Assembly (NCBI GenBank): GCA_900617975.1
Contig: UZAE01012343.1
Location: forward strand, 13,910 to 45,426
Source of the DNA: Rodentolepis nana
Lineage: Eukaryota; Platyhelminthes; Cestoda; Cyclophyllidea; Hymenolepididae
DNA: 31,517 nucleotides
Direction of reading: 5' to 3'
Position 1 is the stretch's first letter; every line of letters begins with the position of its first letter. The notes beneath the pieces are model-generated. The model did not search any database and had not been told where the DNA came from. It saw only the letters and a program-made list of their open reading frames with translations. Both the position numbers and the translations under genes were made by a program. Below are positions 1 through 10,439 of the stretch, piece by piece.

Positions 1-561
1 AAGATTTAATTAGAGCATGTAAAAGGGGTTTTGTTTTAATTATTATTGCTAATTTTCCTTCGACATTTTTCTCCGATGCCTAATCCTCGCCAGCCCGCAC
101 CATATATTGGAGTATATGTATATATCCAATTCTATATATTCCTGGCTAATTAGTCATTGCTTAAACTGATTGGAATATAAGTAAAATTAATTAGGTGATG
201 AGAGGCTGTGCATACTTAGTCACGCTATCAATGGCGTTAGTACTTATCATGCCGCTTTTTAGTTTTGTCCACTCTCACAGGAACAGAATGTGCATGACGT
301 GCATATTTCGAATACCCTCATTAATTCCTTACCCGTGTTCAGTGTTCTTGTGGGAATATGTGGAGTGGGGGAGGAGGGGGGTGGGCTATCAAGGCCTTTT
401 TTAAGCCTACCGAAGTGGAAAAGTTAGTGGTGTGTGTGGTAGTATAAATTGCATTGGTAACTCCTCTCTCTCCCCCCTTCCCTTTTGACTCAATTTTATA
501 TCACTTCCCCTTGCTGGTCCACATTTCGGCCGCTTGAAATGATCAACAAGTCTGGAATTTT
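1..561. other. Left flank, no gene recognised
   Basis: AT-rich sequence with short open frames in several phases and no motif I recognise. It lies upstream of the first recognised exon of the docking-protein gene, so it is either intronic to that gene or intergenic. A G-rich stretch (about 361-382) and a C/T-rich stretch (about 463-485) are low-complexity. Confidence 0.5.
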
Positions 562-886
562 CTATTTATTTATATCAAATGGCAGGCGTTTTGATGGTTA
601 TCATTAGCCCTTTAGTTGACTTCAGGCTTCACAGAGGGGAAGGAACATCAAAGTGAATAAAAGTCGAGGGGGGGGGGGGGGAACAGAAGGGTGTTTCAAA
701 GACGAAAGTAGAAAGGGTAGAAAAAAGGTGATGTGAGTACTGTGAAACAGTCGAATATGACATACAGTGGGGTGATGGTAGTTTGAAGTGAGAAGTCAAC
801 TGCCGGTTAATAGACTTTTTTGCCGTATGAGTATACATTGCCCAGGGTGCACCACGTGGAGGTAAGTCTATCGCACACCCCAGGCG
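562..886 (+). repeat. Interspersed ~330-bp repeat, copy A
   Basis: First of five related copies (A-E). The copy starts at a TATTTATTTATATCA-like end, runs through a G tract (669-682) and ends in the best-conserved part, with CCACGTGG at 852-859 and GTAAGT at 862-867. The 8-bp word GGAATTTT occurs at 554-561 and again at 887-894, which fits a target-site duplication. There is no long ORF, no terminal inverted repeat and no TG...CA LTR end. A short non-autonomous element is the best description; its class (SINE, miniature LTR element or other) is open. Confidence 0.8.
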
Positions 887-2984
887 GGAATTTTAATAAC
901 CATTTCCTGAAATTTGTACTGGGGATTTACTCACAGGGTAAGCGAGTTCAACATTTAATTATAAGGGGGTCACCTGGGTTAGGAGATGCGGTCAGATTGA
1001 TATTCGGTTGAACTCTGCTTCATTCGAGCTTTAATATTTAGAGGCAGTCTGCTTAGTATGCCGTTGTCAAGATTGGACTTTATAATAAGTTGCGTGTCAC
1101 TAGGTAACTTGTCTTCAACAATTGCAAAGCTCAATGAGGGATTTATTTGATCAGATCTCATCCTCCTCATCATCATATATACAGCGAATATGACTTTATT
1201 CACCCGAACATCTGGCAATCCCCTAACCGGACCGATTCGATCAATAAAATTTGTATTAGTACCATTAGCTAGAGTCATATAAAGCACGAACATAAAATTA
1301 TGGACCAGCATCCAGTCATTGGAAAAATACAAACATATTATGGCATGTGTTTCACCCACCTTTAGACCGTTACATTCTTTTTCGCATAGCCTCTAGTTTT
1401 TGAGTCTGAACCCTTTAAGAAACGTCTTTCCCTTCCAATCCATTTACCTTCAAGTCCTTTTTATGGTGACCGAATGAACTTGTCACGAGGTTTTGCTATG
1501 ATAGTGCTCAACTCAACGATTTATCTGTCGGTGTGGAAAATGGCCAATCACATTGGCTAACTTTGGTCAACAAAAAAACGCTAAAATTATGAGTTTCCCT
1601 TTAAGGCAGCTCAGGATGTCTCCCATCTATCCAGATCAGTTTTTGGTGAAGTTTTATCACCAGGTTAATGGTGGTCACCTTATCTGTATTCTAATCTTAT
1701 TTCTACCACTGTTAGGCCATTGTCTGAACTAACAAATTGAATGGGAAAGATGCCGGGGGGGGGGCGCGAGAATTTTATCAGGATGCTATCGTCAATTCAC
1801 TCGTGTTCGAAGTTTTGTGGGAACTTGGCCGCCAGGGCTGAATATCACAGTTGTTTTTCGGTGTCATGACTATGTGTGTCTGAGGTATCCCTTAGTCATA
1901 GTAGACAATACCCTCACACAGGGACCTCAAAATTCCCATTTGTCATTTGCAAGCTATGAGCGTACTTTTTTTACTACTTCCTTGTGCTGCCGAGACTTAA
2001 ATCCTGAAATTTGGCCCGATTCCAAAGGCCTAGTTACTTTATTGCCTGCAAATTGAATGCGGTGGAATTTGAAGTTAGCAAATATTCACAAGTAGTTAAT
2101 TGCAGGTTTCAATCAACAAAAACCCATCTTATATCAATGGAGTCGTCCCAGGGCATATGTCATGGAATGCAGTTTCTTATAAGAGGACTTAATTTGTTAA
2201 TCTAGTAAATTAATCCCTTCTTGACTGAATTATTAAGCCAGTTATGAGAGGAACCATTTCTGGTAAAGATATTAGATGTATTATAAAATATATTGCTTCG
2301 ATTATTTTGGCCAAATGGGCGGCGCTATTTCTCATTCACGAATAATACCTTCGGGTTCTTTTTCCTTTATTAATTGGATAGAGACTCTTTTACTAACCCC
2401 CCCCCCTCCCCCTATTTTTTTGAGTTTCCGTTTGTGACCCACTCCCATTTTGCCTCTAATTGTTCCATCCCACCTTAGCGCAGAGTTTGGGCGGCCTATC
2501 AGGAATTGGGGTGGGGGTGGGGGAATTTCTTTCTTCCCATATATTTAGTTTTTTATCAAATTGCCTATTGTTATATCAGTGGAATATCATCACATTTTTT
2601 GTCCTAATAGTAATTTAATGGCGTTTTAATATGGCATTTCCAATGCAAGGTAATGTGGCGCTATGTCCTTCAGAAATATCATTCTTACCTATTATATCCT
2701 TGTAGTCAGTTTTAAATTTCAAGCCACACTGCTTTGATTTTCTGGTGGGATTTGTTGTTGGCTTACTGCAATCGCCTCTACACATCAATGCTTGGAGTCA
2801 CGAAATACGCCATATGGTGGTGGGGGGGGGGGGGGGGGGGGGGGAGGGGTGCACTTTGGAGCCTCCTTTCATTCACCAATTTCGTAACAAATCACCCCCT
2901 GACTACAATGGACAATTACGTTCATTTCGTGCTTTTGAACAATTAATCACTGCTTACTTGGGATTTAAATCCTTCTAATTCTAG
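887..2984. other. Presumed intron or upstream region of the docking-protein gene
   Basis: Apart from the minus-strand frame at 979-1359, I see no supported exon here. It contains G and C tracts (1755-1765, 2397-2411, 2509-2523) and a run of 23 G at 2822-2844, about 140 bp before the exon starting at 2985. Because that exon begins at an acceptor (TTCTAG) rather than a start codon, at least one upstream exon must exist, either here unrecognised or to the left of the window. Confidence 0.5.
979..1359 (-). CDS. Unrecognised 126-codon open frame, possibly a decayed gene or element fragment
   Basis: An uninterrupted minus-strand frame with balanced amino-acid composition, unlike the low-complexity frames around it. 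Its C-terminal two thirds has a mixed hydrophobic and charged pattern (for example VEDKLPSDTQLIIKSNLDN). An acceptor-like CTCTAG near 1270 could begin a shorter exon there. I cannot assign it to a family. A retroelement gag-like fragment or a terminal exon of an unknown gene are possible, and chance cannot be excluded. It lies antisense to, and upstream of, the docking-protein gene. Confidence 0.25.
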   Translation of the reverse strand: MGETHAIICLYFSNDWMLVHNFMFVLYMTLANGTNTNFIDRIGPVRGLPDVRVNKVIFAVYMMMRRMRSDQINPSLSFAIVEDKLPSDTQLIIKSNLDNGILSRLPLNIKARMKQSSTEYQSDRIS

Positions 2985-5900
2985 AATTCCTACGTGGATC
3001 GGGGTTTGACTGAAGAATACCGAACTTCCTTTGGTGAAGCTCCTGCAGACGACGAAGACTGCTACCATGTAAGTAAAAGTTTTTACTATTTAACTTGGCG
3101 AGAGGAATACTGTCGTGTAGTCTGTATAATCTATTTAGTTGGTATAACTTGAACGGACGTCCCAATTGTACTTATTTTTACAGTTTTTCCAAATGTAGAA
3201 ATTTCCAGCTTCTTCCTACAATGATTTATTTTATAAGCACCCTATCCTCACATTGACCCGAGATTGGCCATTTATCGCTCAAACATTTAGCACAATTTTG
3301 TCAAAGCCTGCTGCTAATCTCGAATGTGTGGAACACTATTTATCGATTAAGAATAACATTGGTTCATGAGTCACCAGTGGTTTCATCTTCAATCAGACTA
3401 GACCTACCTAATTTCTCTATGCGAGTTTTATATATATCTAAGGAATATGTGTTTTGCTCTCTTGTCCATGTGTATAATTTTATTGCGTATTTCTATTCTC
3501 ATGCATTCATTTGCATTATTTTAGTCCTAGAATATCATTCATGTGTAAGCATTTCGCTTACAGCACATATATAACCGCGATTTTTTCCTTTCGTTGGGTT
3601 TTTCAAAGCTGTACGTCTTGGATATCTTCCATTTCAGTGGTCATCAAGATCTTCTTCATGGCCTGCCTCGCATGTTTTAAGTTCGGAATTATTTAATTTT
3701 ACTCATACAATGTTCAGTTAAAAATGCCTATTTCATGGAAGTAAAGGGAAGATTAAATTGTTAAAACAGTGAATATGAAGTTGCTGTGGTATGATCATAT
3801 TAAGTAATTGAGATATGGCCTTAGCTGCAAGATTATTTACGTTTTTAGGCTCTAACGACTGGTTCGCCGGGGGGTTAGTCAAGCAGAGTAGTGTTGCGGG
3901 GGGACGGGGGTTTTGGGTGGGTTGGGGGTTAACATTCTATAAACTGAAGCGACTTTACACGCTTGCGTTTTTAGATATTACCGCAGCCTGATCACCCTTA
4001 CGTTAATCTCAAGGCAAATGGCTCCGCCACTGCCGATATCAGCGCAGTCGCGGACGAAACACCTATCCTTAATGGGCAAGGTAAGCAATGCCGTTGTTGC
4101 TAATGCGTACGCCTGGTTGGTTACTATTTTTCACTTTATGCTTGTGTTGAAGCCTTAGGCTATGGAAAAGGACGATGATAATGTTCAGTGGCTAATTTTA
4201 CGTGTAGGGCATAACTATCATATCAAGTTTATCATATGATTTGAAAGGCTCAGAACGTGGCAGAGGTGATTGACTAGTAGCCTCATTGTGTTTGTTCTAG
4301 GAAAATTAGAATAGATGAGAAACTTTCAATTGACATATCCACCGTTTCCTGTCTGTTGAGACCCACTTTTAGACAATTAGAGTTTAAAATAGGTATAAAT
4401 GCGGCACGAAAAATTTTCACATCTGAATGGTGGAAGTGAATTTGGTTCAGTATCCAAGATTGGCAGATAGGAATTTATCGATTTCTTTTACAATCTACAC
4501 ATCTTTAATACGTTTGAGTATATAGACGTGAAAATGCGCTAATATGGTGCCCATTTAGGATAATAATCCATGTTAGGAGCTAAAGACAGCTCCGAAAATG
4601 ACAGTCACGTGAGAAACCGTGTGAACACTGAGAAGTAGATGATGTTATGTCGCTGGTTTAGAATTTGTTCGTTAGATCCGGTTCCCCAACTTAGTTAATG
4701 TTTAGTAGCCAGTAAGGTCCCCAGGTAGGTTGTAGTGGAACAAAGGAAAAGTTGCAACACTTGAGACGTGAGCAAGCTTCCGCTTCGAGAGGTAGGCATC
4801 ACATTCATGGCTTGTCTAATTATATTAGAATCACGCCGACAAACTATTGGTTTATTGGATTGATATCCAATGTCATATAATCAACTTGCTTCCATGGCTG
4901 ATATTTTCCTGCCAGATTAAGTTTTCGTGTTTCTTATTTATAATTGCACAAGTGGCTATTCTGTTGGAATGCCATAGGCACAAATTGATCGCATATCAAA
5001 GTAGGGTCATGTATGTGAGTAGTGAATATGACCAACAAACCAAGTTTAAAAAAAGGATGGGTTTACGAAATAAGTCAATTGAATTAGTCCCCATAATTGT
5101 TTAGATTGAAGAATTAACACGGACGTATTTGCATAGGGAAAGTGACTTGATGAACGCAATCATAAAATTTGGTGGTTTGTGCTCCTTGTGCCAATCTCCT
5201 ATTGGATGCATTTATGACATCTATTTTAGCATTCATCTAGGCCTGACAGTTTATTGTTTATAATTATTTTTAAAGGATCGATTACAATTTCACCGAATTT
5301 TAGTTTTCGAGCACTCGGAGTACATTGGTTGTCACTTGGAATTAATGTTCTTTGCATTTTAGATCGGCCCGATAGCGTTTATTTCAACGTCTGGGACTCC
5401 TCAACAGTCGATTATAAAGGTAAATTCGAATCTACTCATTTCACTACGCACACACACGGTGTTACTGGTAAAGTTATGAGTAGTGAGGACGCTTTTGTTT
5501 TGCTTCTAGGTGCTGAGAGTAAAGTTGAATATCACAACGCCCCTGTTTTAGCAAAATCGGACAAAATTTTGCCAGAGGTCTCAAATTCAAAACCATCTCT
5601 TAAAAGTTCCACCACCACCACTACTTCAGATGCGGGTGCTAAAGAACCACCTGTTGATAATGAGTTTGCGATAGTTGATTTAATTCTTAGTCGATTTTAT
5701 TGGTGCATGTATAAATTGATGGGCTCCGTGGGTTTGTAGGATACAGCTGCCGAAGCGTTGCCGGAACACGAGCTCGTCATCTTCTTCAAGTGATGAAAGC
5801 ACTGAAGATGAAGGAGTTACCCTTGAATCGTCGGTTGACGAGTGTACGAAAGAGGCTAACGCTTCTATACCCCTCGACGGAGCTGGTGAAGCTGAAGTCA

Positions 5901-7612
5901 CTGACTCTTCGCCGAGTGATGTCATTTTACCATCTTCAGGCATTATTGAAGAGGCATCTAACACCAAGGTATGCTATTTTTAGATTCCTCTGTTTTCTTC
6001 AGCGTTAACGCTCATGTAAGCAGTTAGAATGATTGCCCACTTCAATTAATAGGGGGCATAGGGAAGCACCATAAATAGAATCTATCGATTAGAGAAATTT
6101 CAAACTATCTTCTCCCTTCCACGATAAGTACGCTTTACGTACATGGATTATGGTTTTTTGCTATTATAAAATGTTAAGACTGCTTCGGCACTTTTATTTT
6201 AGATGCCTAGTAGAAATGAAGGGGCATAATGTGTCGATAATATGTGCCAAAGATGAGAATCTGGGCCAAGAAGCACAGAGTACAAATAGTAAAAGATAGC
6301 AGCTATCTTGTCCACTACCATGAAATCTCCACCAGGAACGATAGCGACTGATGGCTATATCGCCCGATTTGGCGAATGGCCACTCTGAGCTTCCTTTTTG
6401 GCACACACACACGCACTGTGCAGGCTTATACAGTTGGTCTAGCAAGTTGTGGGCCTACATTTTTGTGAGAGGATGTGGAGGTTTATAGGTTATTCCGATA
6501 CGCGGATTGGACTCGTCCACTTTGAGTTCTATGGATTGTCTGTGTCGTATATTACTTTTAAATTCGCATTGGCTCCCTGACGGTTAGAGAAGTGTGAGTG
6601 TACGTGTGTGGAGACCTTTAATGTTTAGGATGCTCTGTTTATCACGTAATATGCTGAATCGTAATTCGGGTTGGATGCTTGTTTATTTAAATGGTAAACT
6701 AGTTGTACGCACAGACGCCTACGTTTTTTCCGGCAATCTTTGTTGATTGGGGTACCTATTCGATTGATAGAAATCATCGAAATAACATCCATTTAAGTCA
6801 ATTTCTCTTATTCTTTCTCGCATTGGATTCTTATAAGTTGTATTTTGCCATGAAATTCGACGTTCATGTTGTGTTACTAACGTAAACAAATCTCTCTTGG
6901 TGAGAGGTCATTCATTCGAAGTGGATCTTATTAAATAATTTTGTAAATCTTAATTACTTGCGTTATTTGATAATCATTTTACATTTTAAATCTCTCGTTT
7001 TGTATCCTGAGATGATTGGTGGCGTACCGCAATGCCATTAGTTTAATGTGGATAATTTGATGAGAGCTCAGGTTCTCGTGAGTTTTCGTGTCAGTCGAAT
7101 AGGAGACTTGATGTGAATAAGTTAGGCTTCTAGTGTTTTCAGCGTGTAAGTGGATGGATTCACTTGAAACAAGTGGGGTGGAGGAGTAAACCTGTGAATC
7201 AGCGTATGTATACTACTATATTTTCCATCATGATATAGCAGTGTTCGATATAGAATACGTTCAATTTTAATGTTTATTGTACTATTTTGTGTACTATTAG
7301 CCAAAGAGCAAACCCGATACTACTACCGAACCGGGAATCCAGTACCTGGACGCGGAGAACTTGGACTTTTCACTTCGGCAGCGCCCTGCTAATGGCGCGC
7401 CTCTAGTACCTCCTAAACCAATCCATTTGCGTCGAAATGCTCCAAAAGAGGCGAATTCAGAAGGAGCATCGACGAACACAGCGACTAAACCGTCAACTTC
7501 TATCAATGAAGACCCTAACCCTAACGGCTACTCTGAACTCGATGTTCGAAGAACAAATGCCCTTTTCGTAGTTACTAAAAAGATGTTTGGCGAAGACGAT
7601 GACACTGCTTAA
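2985..7612 (+). CDS. C-terminal part of a tyrosine-rich docking adaptor, probable GAB/DOS/SOC-1 family (partial)
   Basis: Six exons join in frame: 2985-3068, 3975-4080, 5363-5419, 5510-5673, 5747-5968 and 7301-7612 (TAA 7610-7612), giving 314 residues. Introns are 906, 1282, 90, about 73 and 1332 nt. GAB-family scaffolds are phosphorylated by receptor tyrosine kinases and recruit GRB2, SHP2 and PI3K through phosphotyrosines. Seen here: Tyr-x-Asn motifs typical of GRB2 SH2 ligands (YVNL, YFNV, YHNA), a Ser/Thr/acidic linker, an IQYLDAENLD segment like the SHP2-binding EYLDLD of GAB1, and a C-terminal Y-x-x-L-D-x-x-R-T-x-A-L like the DYVVVDQQKTLAL of GAB1. No PH domain is in the window, so the 5' end is missing. 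The fourth exon's donor is uncertain: two GTTGAT sites, at 5653 and 5674, are both in phase. Family assignment rests on motifs only; an IRS-like docking protein is the alternative. Confidence 0.6.
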
Positions 7613-8060
7613 TTTGAAAAAAAGGAAAGAGCAAAAAATATGTGTAAATAGTTGTTGCCTTTTAAATCTTTACGTGCCTTTAGCGATGATTTTTCTCTCT
7701 GTCCCCTCCTCCTCCTCCTAATGACACAATCGCAATCAATTATGCATCTTTACTTTTCATTCCCCTTTTATTTTTGCTATTTTTCCCCTCCCGATGAAAT
7801 ACAATGCCAATTTATGCGAATTAATCCGAAGACGATATCATCCCACCGCCTTGCCTACCTTCTCTCATCAATACATCATTTCTATTAAATGGTTGGGGAA
7901 TAATTATGATGATATTGGTCCTTAGATGATTGTCAATCCACTCTCTCTCCCTCTCTTTCTCTCTCTCTCTCTCTCTTATCCACAGAACATTTGCTTGAAA
8001 TCTCTCTGTGTGTGCATTTGTGACTAATTTTTAATTTAATAAATTTATAATGGACTTTTT
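7613..8060 (+). other. 3' untranslated region of the docking-protein gene
   Basis: It follows the TAA at 7610-7612. It is T/C-rich with a long CT microsatellite (about 7939-7977). A canonical AATAAA at 8038-8043 is the only such hexamer in this stretch and is the likely cleavage signal, so the transcript probably ends near 8055-8070. Confidence 0.65.
8038..8043 (+). terminator. Poly(A) signal AATAAA of the docking-protein gene
   Basis: Canonical hexamer 426 bases after the stop codon, followed about 80 bases later by a very long G tract that could act as a downstream pause. Confidence 0.6.
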
Positions 8061-8119
8061 ACGTATGCCTTGATCAATTGTTAGAAGAGTATCGCTACCT
8101 TATGAAACTACCTCCAATT

Positions 8120-8122
<3 letters not shown>

Positions 8123-8154
<32 letters not shown>

Positions 8155-8192
8155 NGGGGGGTGGGTGGGGAGGGAGGGAGGGAGGGAGGGAG
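8123..8192 (+). repeat. Poly-G run plus GGGA repeats (G-quadruplex-prone)
   Basis: About 38 consecutive G with one ambiguous base (8155), then GTGGGTGGGG and repeated GGGA units. It is the largest of many G/C homopolymers in the window. The true length is uncertain because such tracts are hard to sequence and assemble, as the ambiguous base shows. Confidence 0.9.
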
Positions 8193-9063
8193 AAAGCTTA
8201 TAGAGCAAAGGTCGTTTTTAATAGGAAAAAATAGCTTATATGGACCTTGGAAAGTGATAAACGATTTGCTGCATAATTAGCCAATAATCGCGGTGATAGG
8301 TGCTTCATTATTGGACTTGAGTATTCAATAATCGATCGAGCGCAACGAGACTATGCAGTTTGGCTTCATAGGGAAGATAGCGTGCTTTGCGCTATTTGGG
8401 CTCACCTATAGCTGTGAAGAAGTATTGCTTTGGGGTTTAAGATTCTCCCTTTTCTTGGCCTGAAAGAAAGTTCATTGCATTTTCAAAAAGGATTTTGTAA
8501 AAAAGAGACTCCCATTGGATTTGATATCAACATTGACTTCGTTGTTGAAATGTAGTGTGTCAAATACCCGTGACTTTCATAAGACTTTAAACATCTAGAA
8601 ACTAGGCCTGGGAAGGTCTCTCTTTTGTTAGCAACGCCTTATTAAAAATATTTCGCGATTACCCCAAATATTTACCAGTTGTTACTTGCCAGCTATTTTT
8701 GTGACTGGCTGAATTTGTTTCAATAAACACGGAAGACCTAGCTAGTGCTTAATCTTCTTAGAGAGAAAGTACAAAGGGAAATGAACTTAAATTTCTACGT
8801 TTTAAGCAAACAATGAGGACCAAAACAGGTACGTATCCAAATACCAGAATTTTAAAAATGGCTTAGAAGTTGGAGATTACTCAACTAAATTAATTACCAG
8901 ACAAAGAACCAACTAAAGCAGCAACACGGATTTGTAACCTTACAGAAAATATGAAAAGAACCAATAGGTGTTTGGGATAAATTTGACAACCCCATCAGAA
9001 AGGAGGGGTTGGTAAATACAGCCCTTTAATAGATTTTCGACAAAAATTAAATAGTCAGGGAAA
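8193..9063. other. Intergenic sequence, nothing recognised
   Basis: AT-rich with frequent stops in all frames. It separates the docking-protein gene's 3' end from the transposon remnant. I see no exon, RNA gene or repeat here that I can support. Confidence 0.5.
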
Positions 9064-9136
9064 GTACGTCATTTTCGTTACGCGTCCATATAACCTCAGT
9101 GCGACCACGAGGCAAGCTGATTTTACACTTCCCTCA
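9064..9136 (-). pseudogene. Possible C-terminal end of a Tc1/mariner-like transposase remnant, beyond inserted repeat B
   Basis: Read on the minus strand across the 6-bp duplication CCCTCA, this piece gives a short basic stretch (ISLPRGRTEVIWTRNEND) that loosely resembles the Arg-rich ends of Tc1/mariner-type transposases. It would continue the fragment at 9509-9637 if repeat copy B had landed inside an older transposon. The match is weak and short, so this is an inference from position and composition. Confidence 0.3.
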
Positions 9137-9493
9137 AGAGGGGTGTGCGATAGACTTACTTCCACGTGGTGCACCCTGGGCAACGTATACTCGTACGGCA
9201 ACAAAAGTCGATTAACCGGCAGTTGACTTCAAACTACCATGACAAAAGTCGATTAACCGGCAGTTGACTTCGGACTTCAAACTACCATGACCCCACTTTT
9301 TATCGTATTCCACCACCTCACCTTTTTCTCTCCCTTTGTGACTGTCTGTCTCTTTTCCATCTGTGAATCATTCTTCTGTTTCCCCCTCTCGACTTTTCCC
9401 ACTTTGATGTTCTTCCTCTCTGTGAAGTCCGAAGTCAAATAAAGACCTAATGATAACTACCAAAATGCCTGCCAATTGATATAAATAAAAATA
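9137..9493 (-). repeat. Interspersed ~330-bp repeat, copy B, with internal duplication
   Basis: Minus-strand copy flanked by CCCTCA at 9131-9136 and 9494-9499. The conserved end shows CCACGTGG at 9162-9169 and the splice-donor word as ACTTAC (9154-9159) on the plus strand. It differs from the other copies by a tandem duplication: 9201-9241 and 9242-9289 are the same segment, the second with 7 extra bases. That explains its greater length. Confidence 0.8.
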
Positions 9494-9508
9494 CCCTCAT
9501 GATGGATC

Positions 9509-9637
9509 TCATAAAGCTCCCTTGATTCGGTTCATTAAGTAGTTGGCTTTTGTGGTGCTGTCACAGCGATTAGAGTCTTTCTCGACAGCGCCCCACACAT
9601 AATTGTCCATCGGATTAAGATCCGAGGGGGGGGGGGG
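9509..9637 (-). pseudogene. Tc1/mariner-superfamily transposase fragment (decayed)
   Basis: The minus-strand translation contains SDLNPMDNYVWGAVEK followed by a Thr-Lys-Ala-Asn segment (TTKAN). This is the hallmark SPDLNPxDyxxW region around the last catalytic Asp of IS630/Tc1/mariner-type transposases and what normally follows it. The upstream side breaks at a poly-C run (plus-strand G run 9627-9638), and a TGA (9509-9511) ends the frame early, so it is a fossil. I found no N-terminal domain or terminal inverted repeats. It belongs to a different lineage from the mariner at 11297-12587, which lacks this DLNP wording. Confidence 0.65.
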
Positions 9638-9920
9638 AGGATTTCAGAAGTTAAACCTACATTGGATTTGGTGTAGTTGTTAAACTTGTTTGACATAAAT
9701 ATGGCTTTGTACTAACATACTTGAAAATAGCATCATAAAATTATTTTCTTAAGCTAATCCCTAACGATTTGTGGGTAAGACGGGTTTGACTGAAAGGACA
9801 TAAAGTCTCTAAGGTGTATGAATAATGGAACTAAGAAACATGGCGAATTAAGAATAAAGAGGTGAGGGGAAGCGTCCACTTTTACTTATGTCCGCATTTT
9901 TCCGACTCAACTGAGGAGTA

Positions 9921-10435
9921 ATGGCCAATAACCATACTGACTATCCAAGTTTTGAGTTTTCCATTCTGAGCGTTGACGTGGCCGCCGTCTTATCGATGTG
10001 CTTGAGGACAAACAACGATTTACTTTCCGATGGAATATCTGCAATCATAACTCAAACACTCCAGAATCAAGAGTTCGAATTAAGGTTAACAGCCTTCATT
10101 CATCAAGTTGCCCTCAAATTGTATGTCCAACCACTGACGTCCTACCTATTAGTCCCAAAAATCATCGGCCTGGGAAGGTATTTCATAGAGTATCTATTTT
10201 AAATTAATAAATGTTTCAGGATCAGACACACCTGTCTATACTCCAAATCTGGATTAACGGTAGCCTAGAAATATCTTGTGCCCACCTAGATCAAACCTTT
10301 AGAGTGGATATCTATAACAGTCCATCTAAGACGCGGCTTCAATTATTAATTTGGAATTTTACGATTCAATTGTCACATGTTACGCTAGAGGTATTTAGTA
10401 CTTCTAAATACATGTGGCCACTTATGGGGTTTTGA
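9921..10435 (+). CDS. Low-confidence two-exon candidate, unknown product
   Basis: Two open frames (about 9921-10202 and 10211-10435) flank a possible 50-nt intron, with donor GTATTT at 10170-10175 and acceptor TTTCAG ending at 10219. The frame that starts with ATG at 9921 does not continue in phase across this intron. The overlapping frame through 9998-10169 does, but lacks a clear start. No family motif is visible. It could be a decayed element or chance open frame between transposon remnants. Confidence 0.15.
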
Positions 10436-10439
10436 AAGG

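Noticed and set aside
780..870. Spliced-leader RNA gene within the repeat
   Set aside because: The GGTTAATCG core resembles, from memory, part of a taeniid spliced leader, but that part varies between copies (TTAATAGAC, TTTATAGAC) while the rest does not match, and no Sm-site layout is evident.
562..886. Repeat as a MITE or a solo LTR
   Set aside because: The ends are not inverted repeats of each other and lack TG...CA. Putative duplications vary from 6 to 8 bp, so neither class is supported from these copies.
5790..6008. Alternative basic reading frame over the fifth docking-protein exon
   Set aside because: The overlapping Ser/acidic frame (5747-5968) joins in phase to the exon at 7301; the basic frame is a shadow and does not join.
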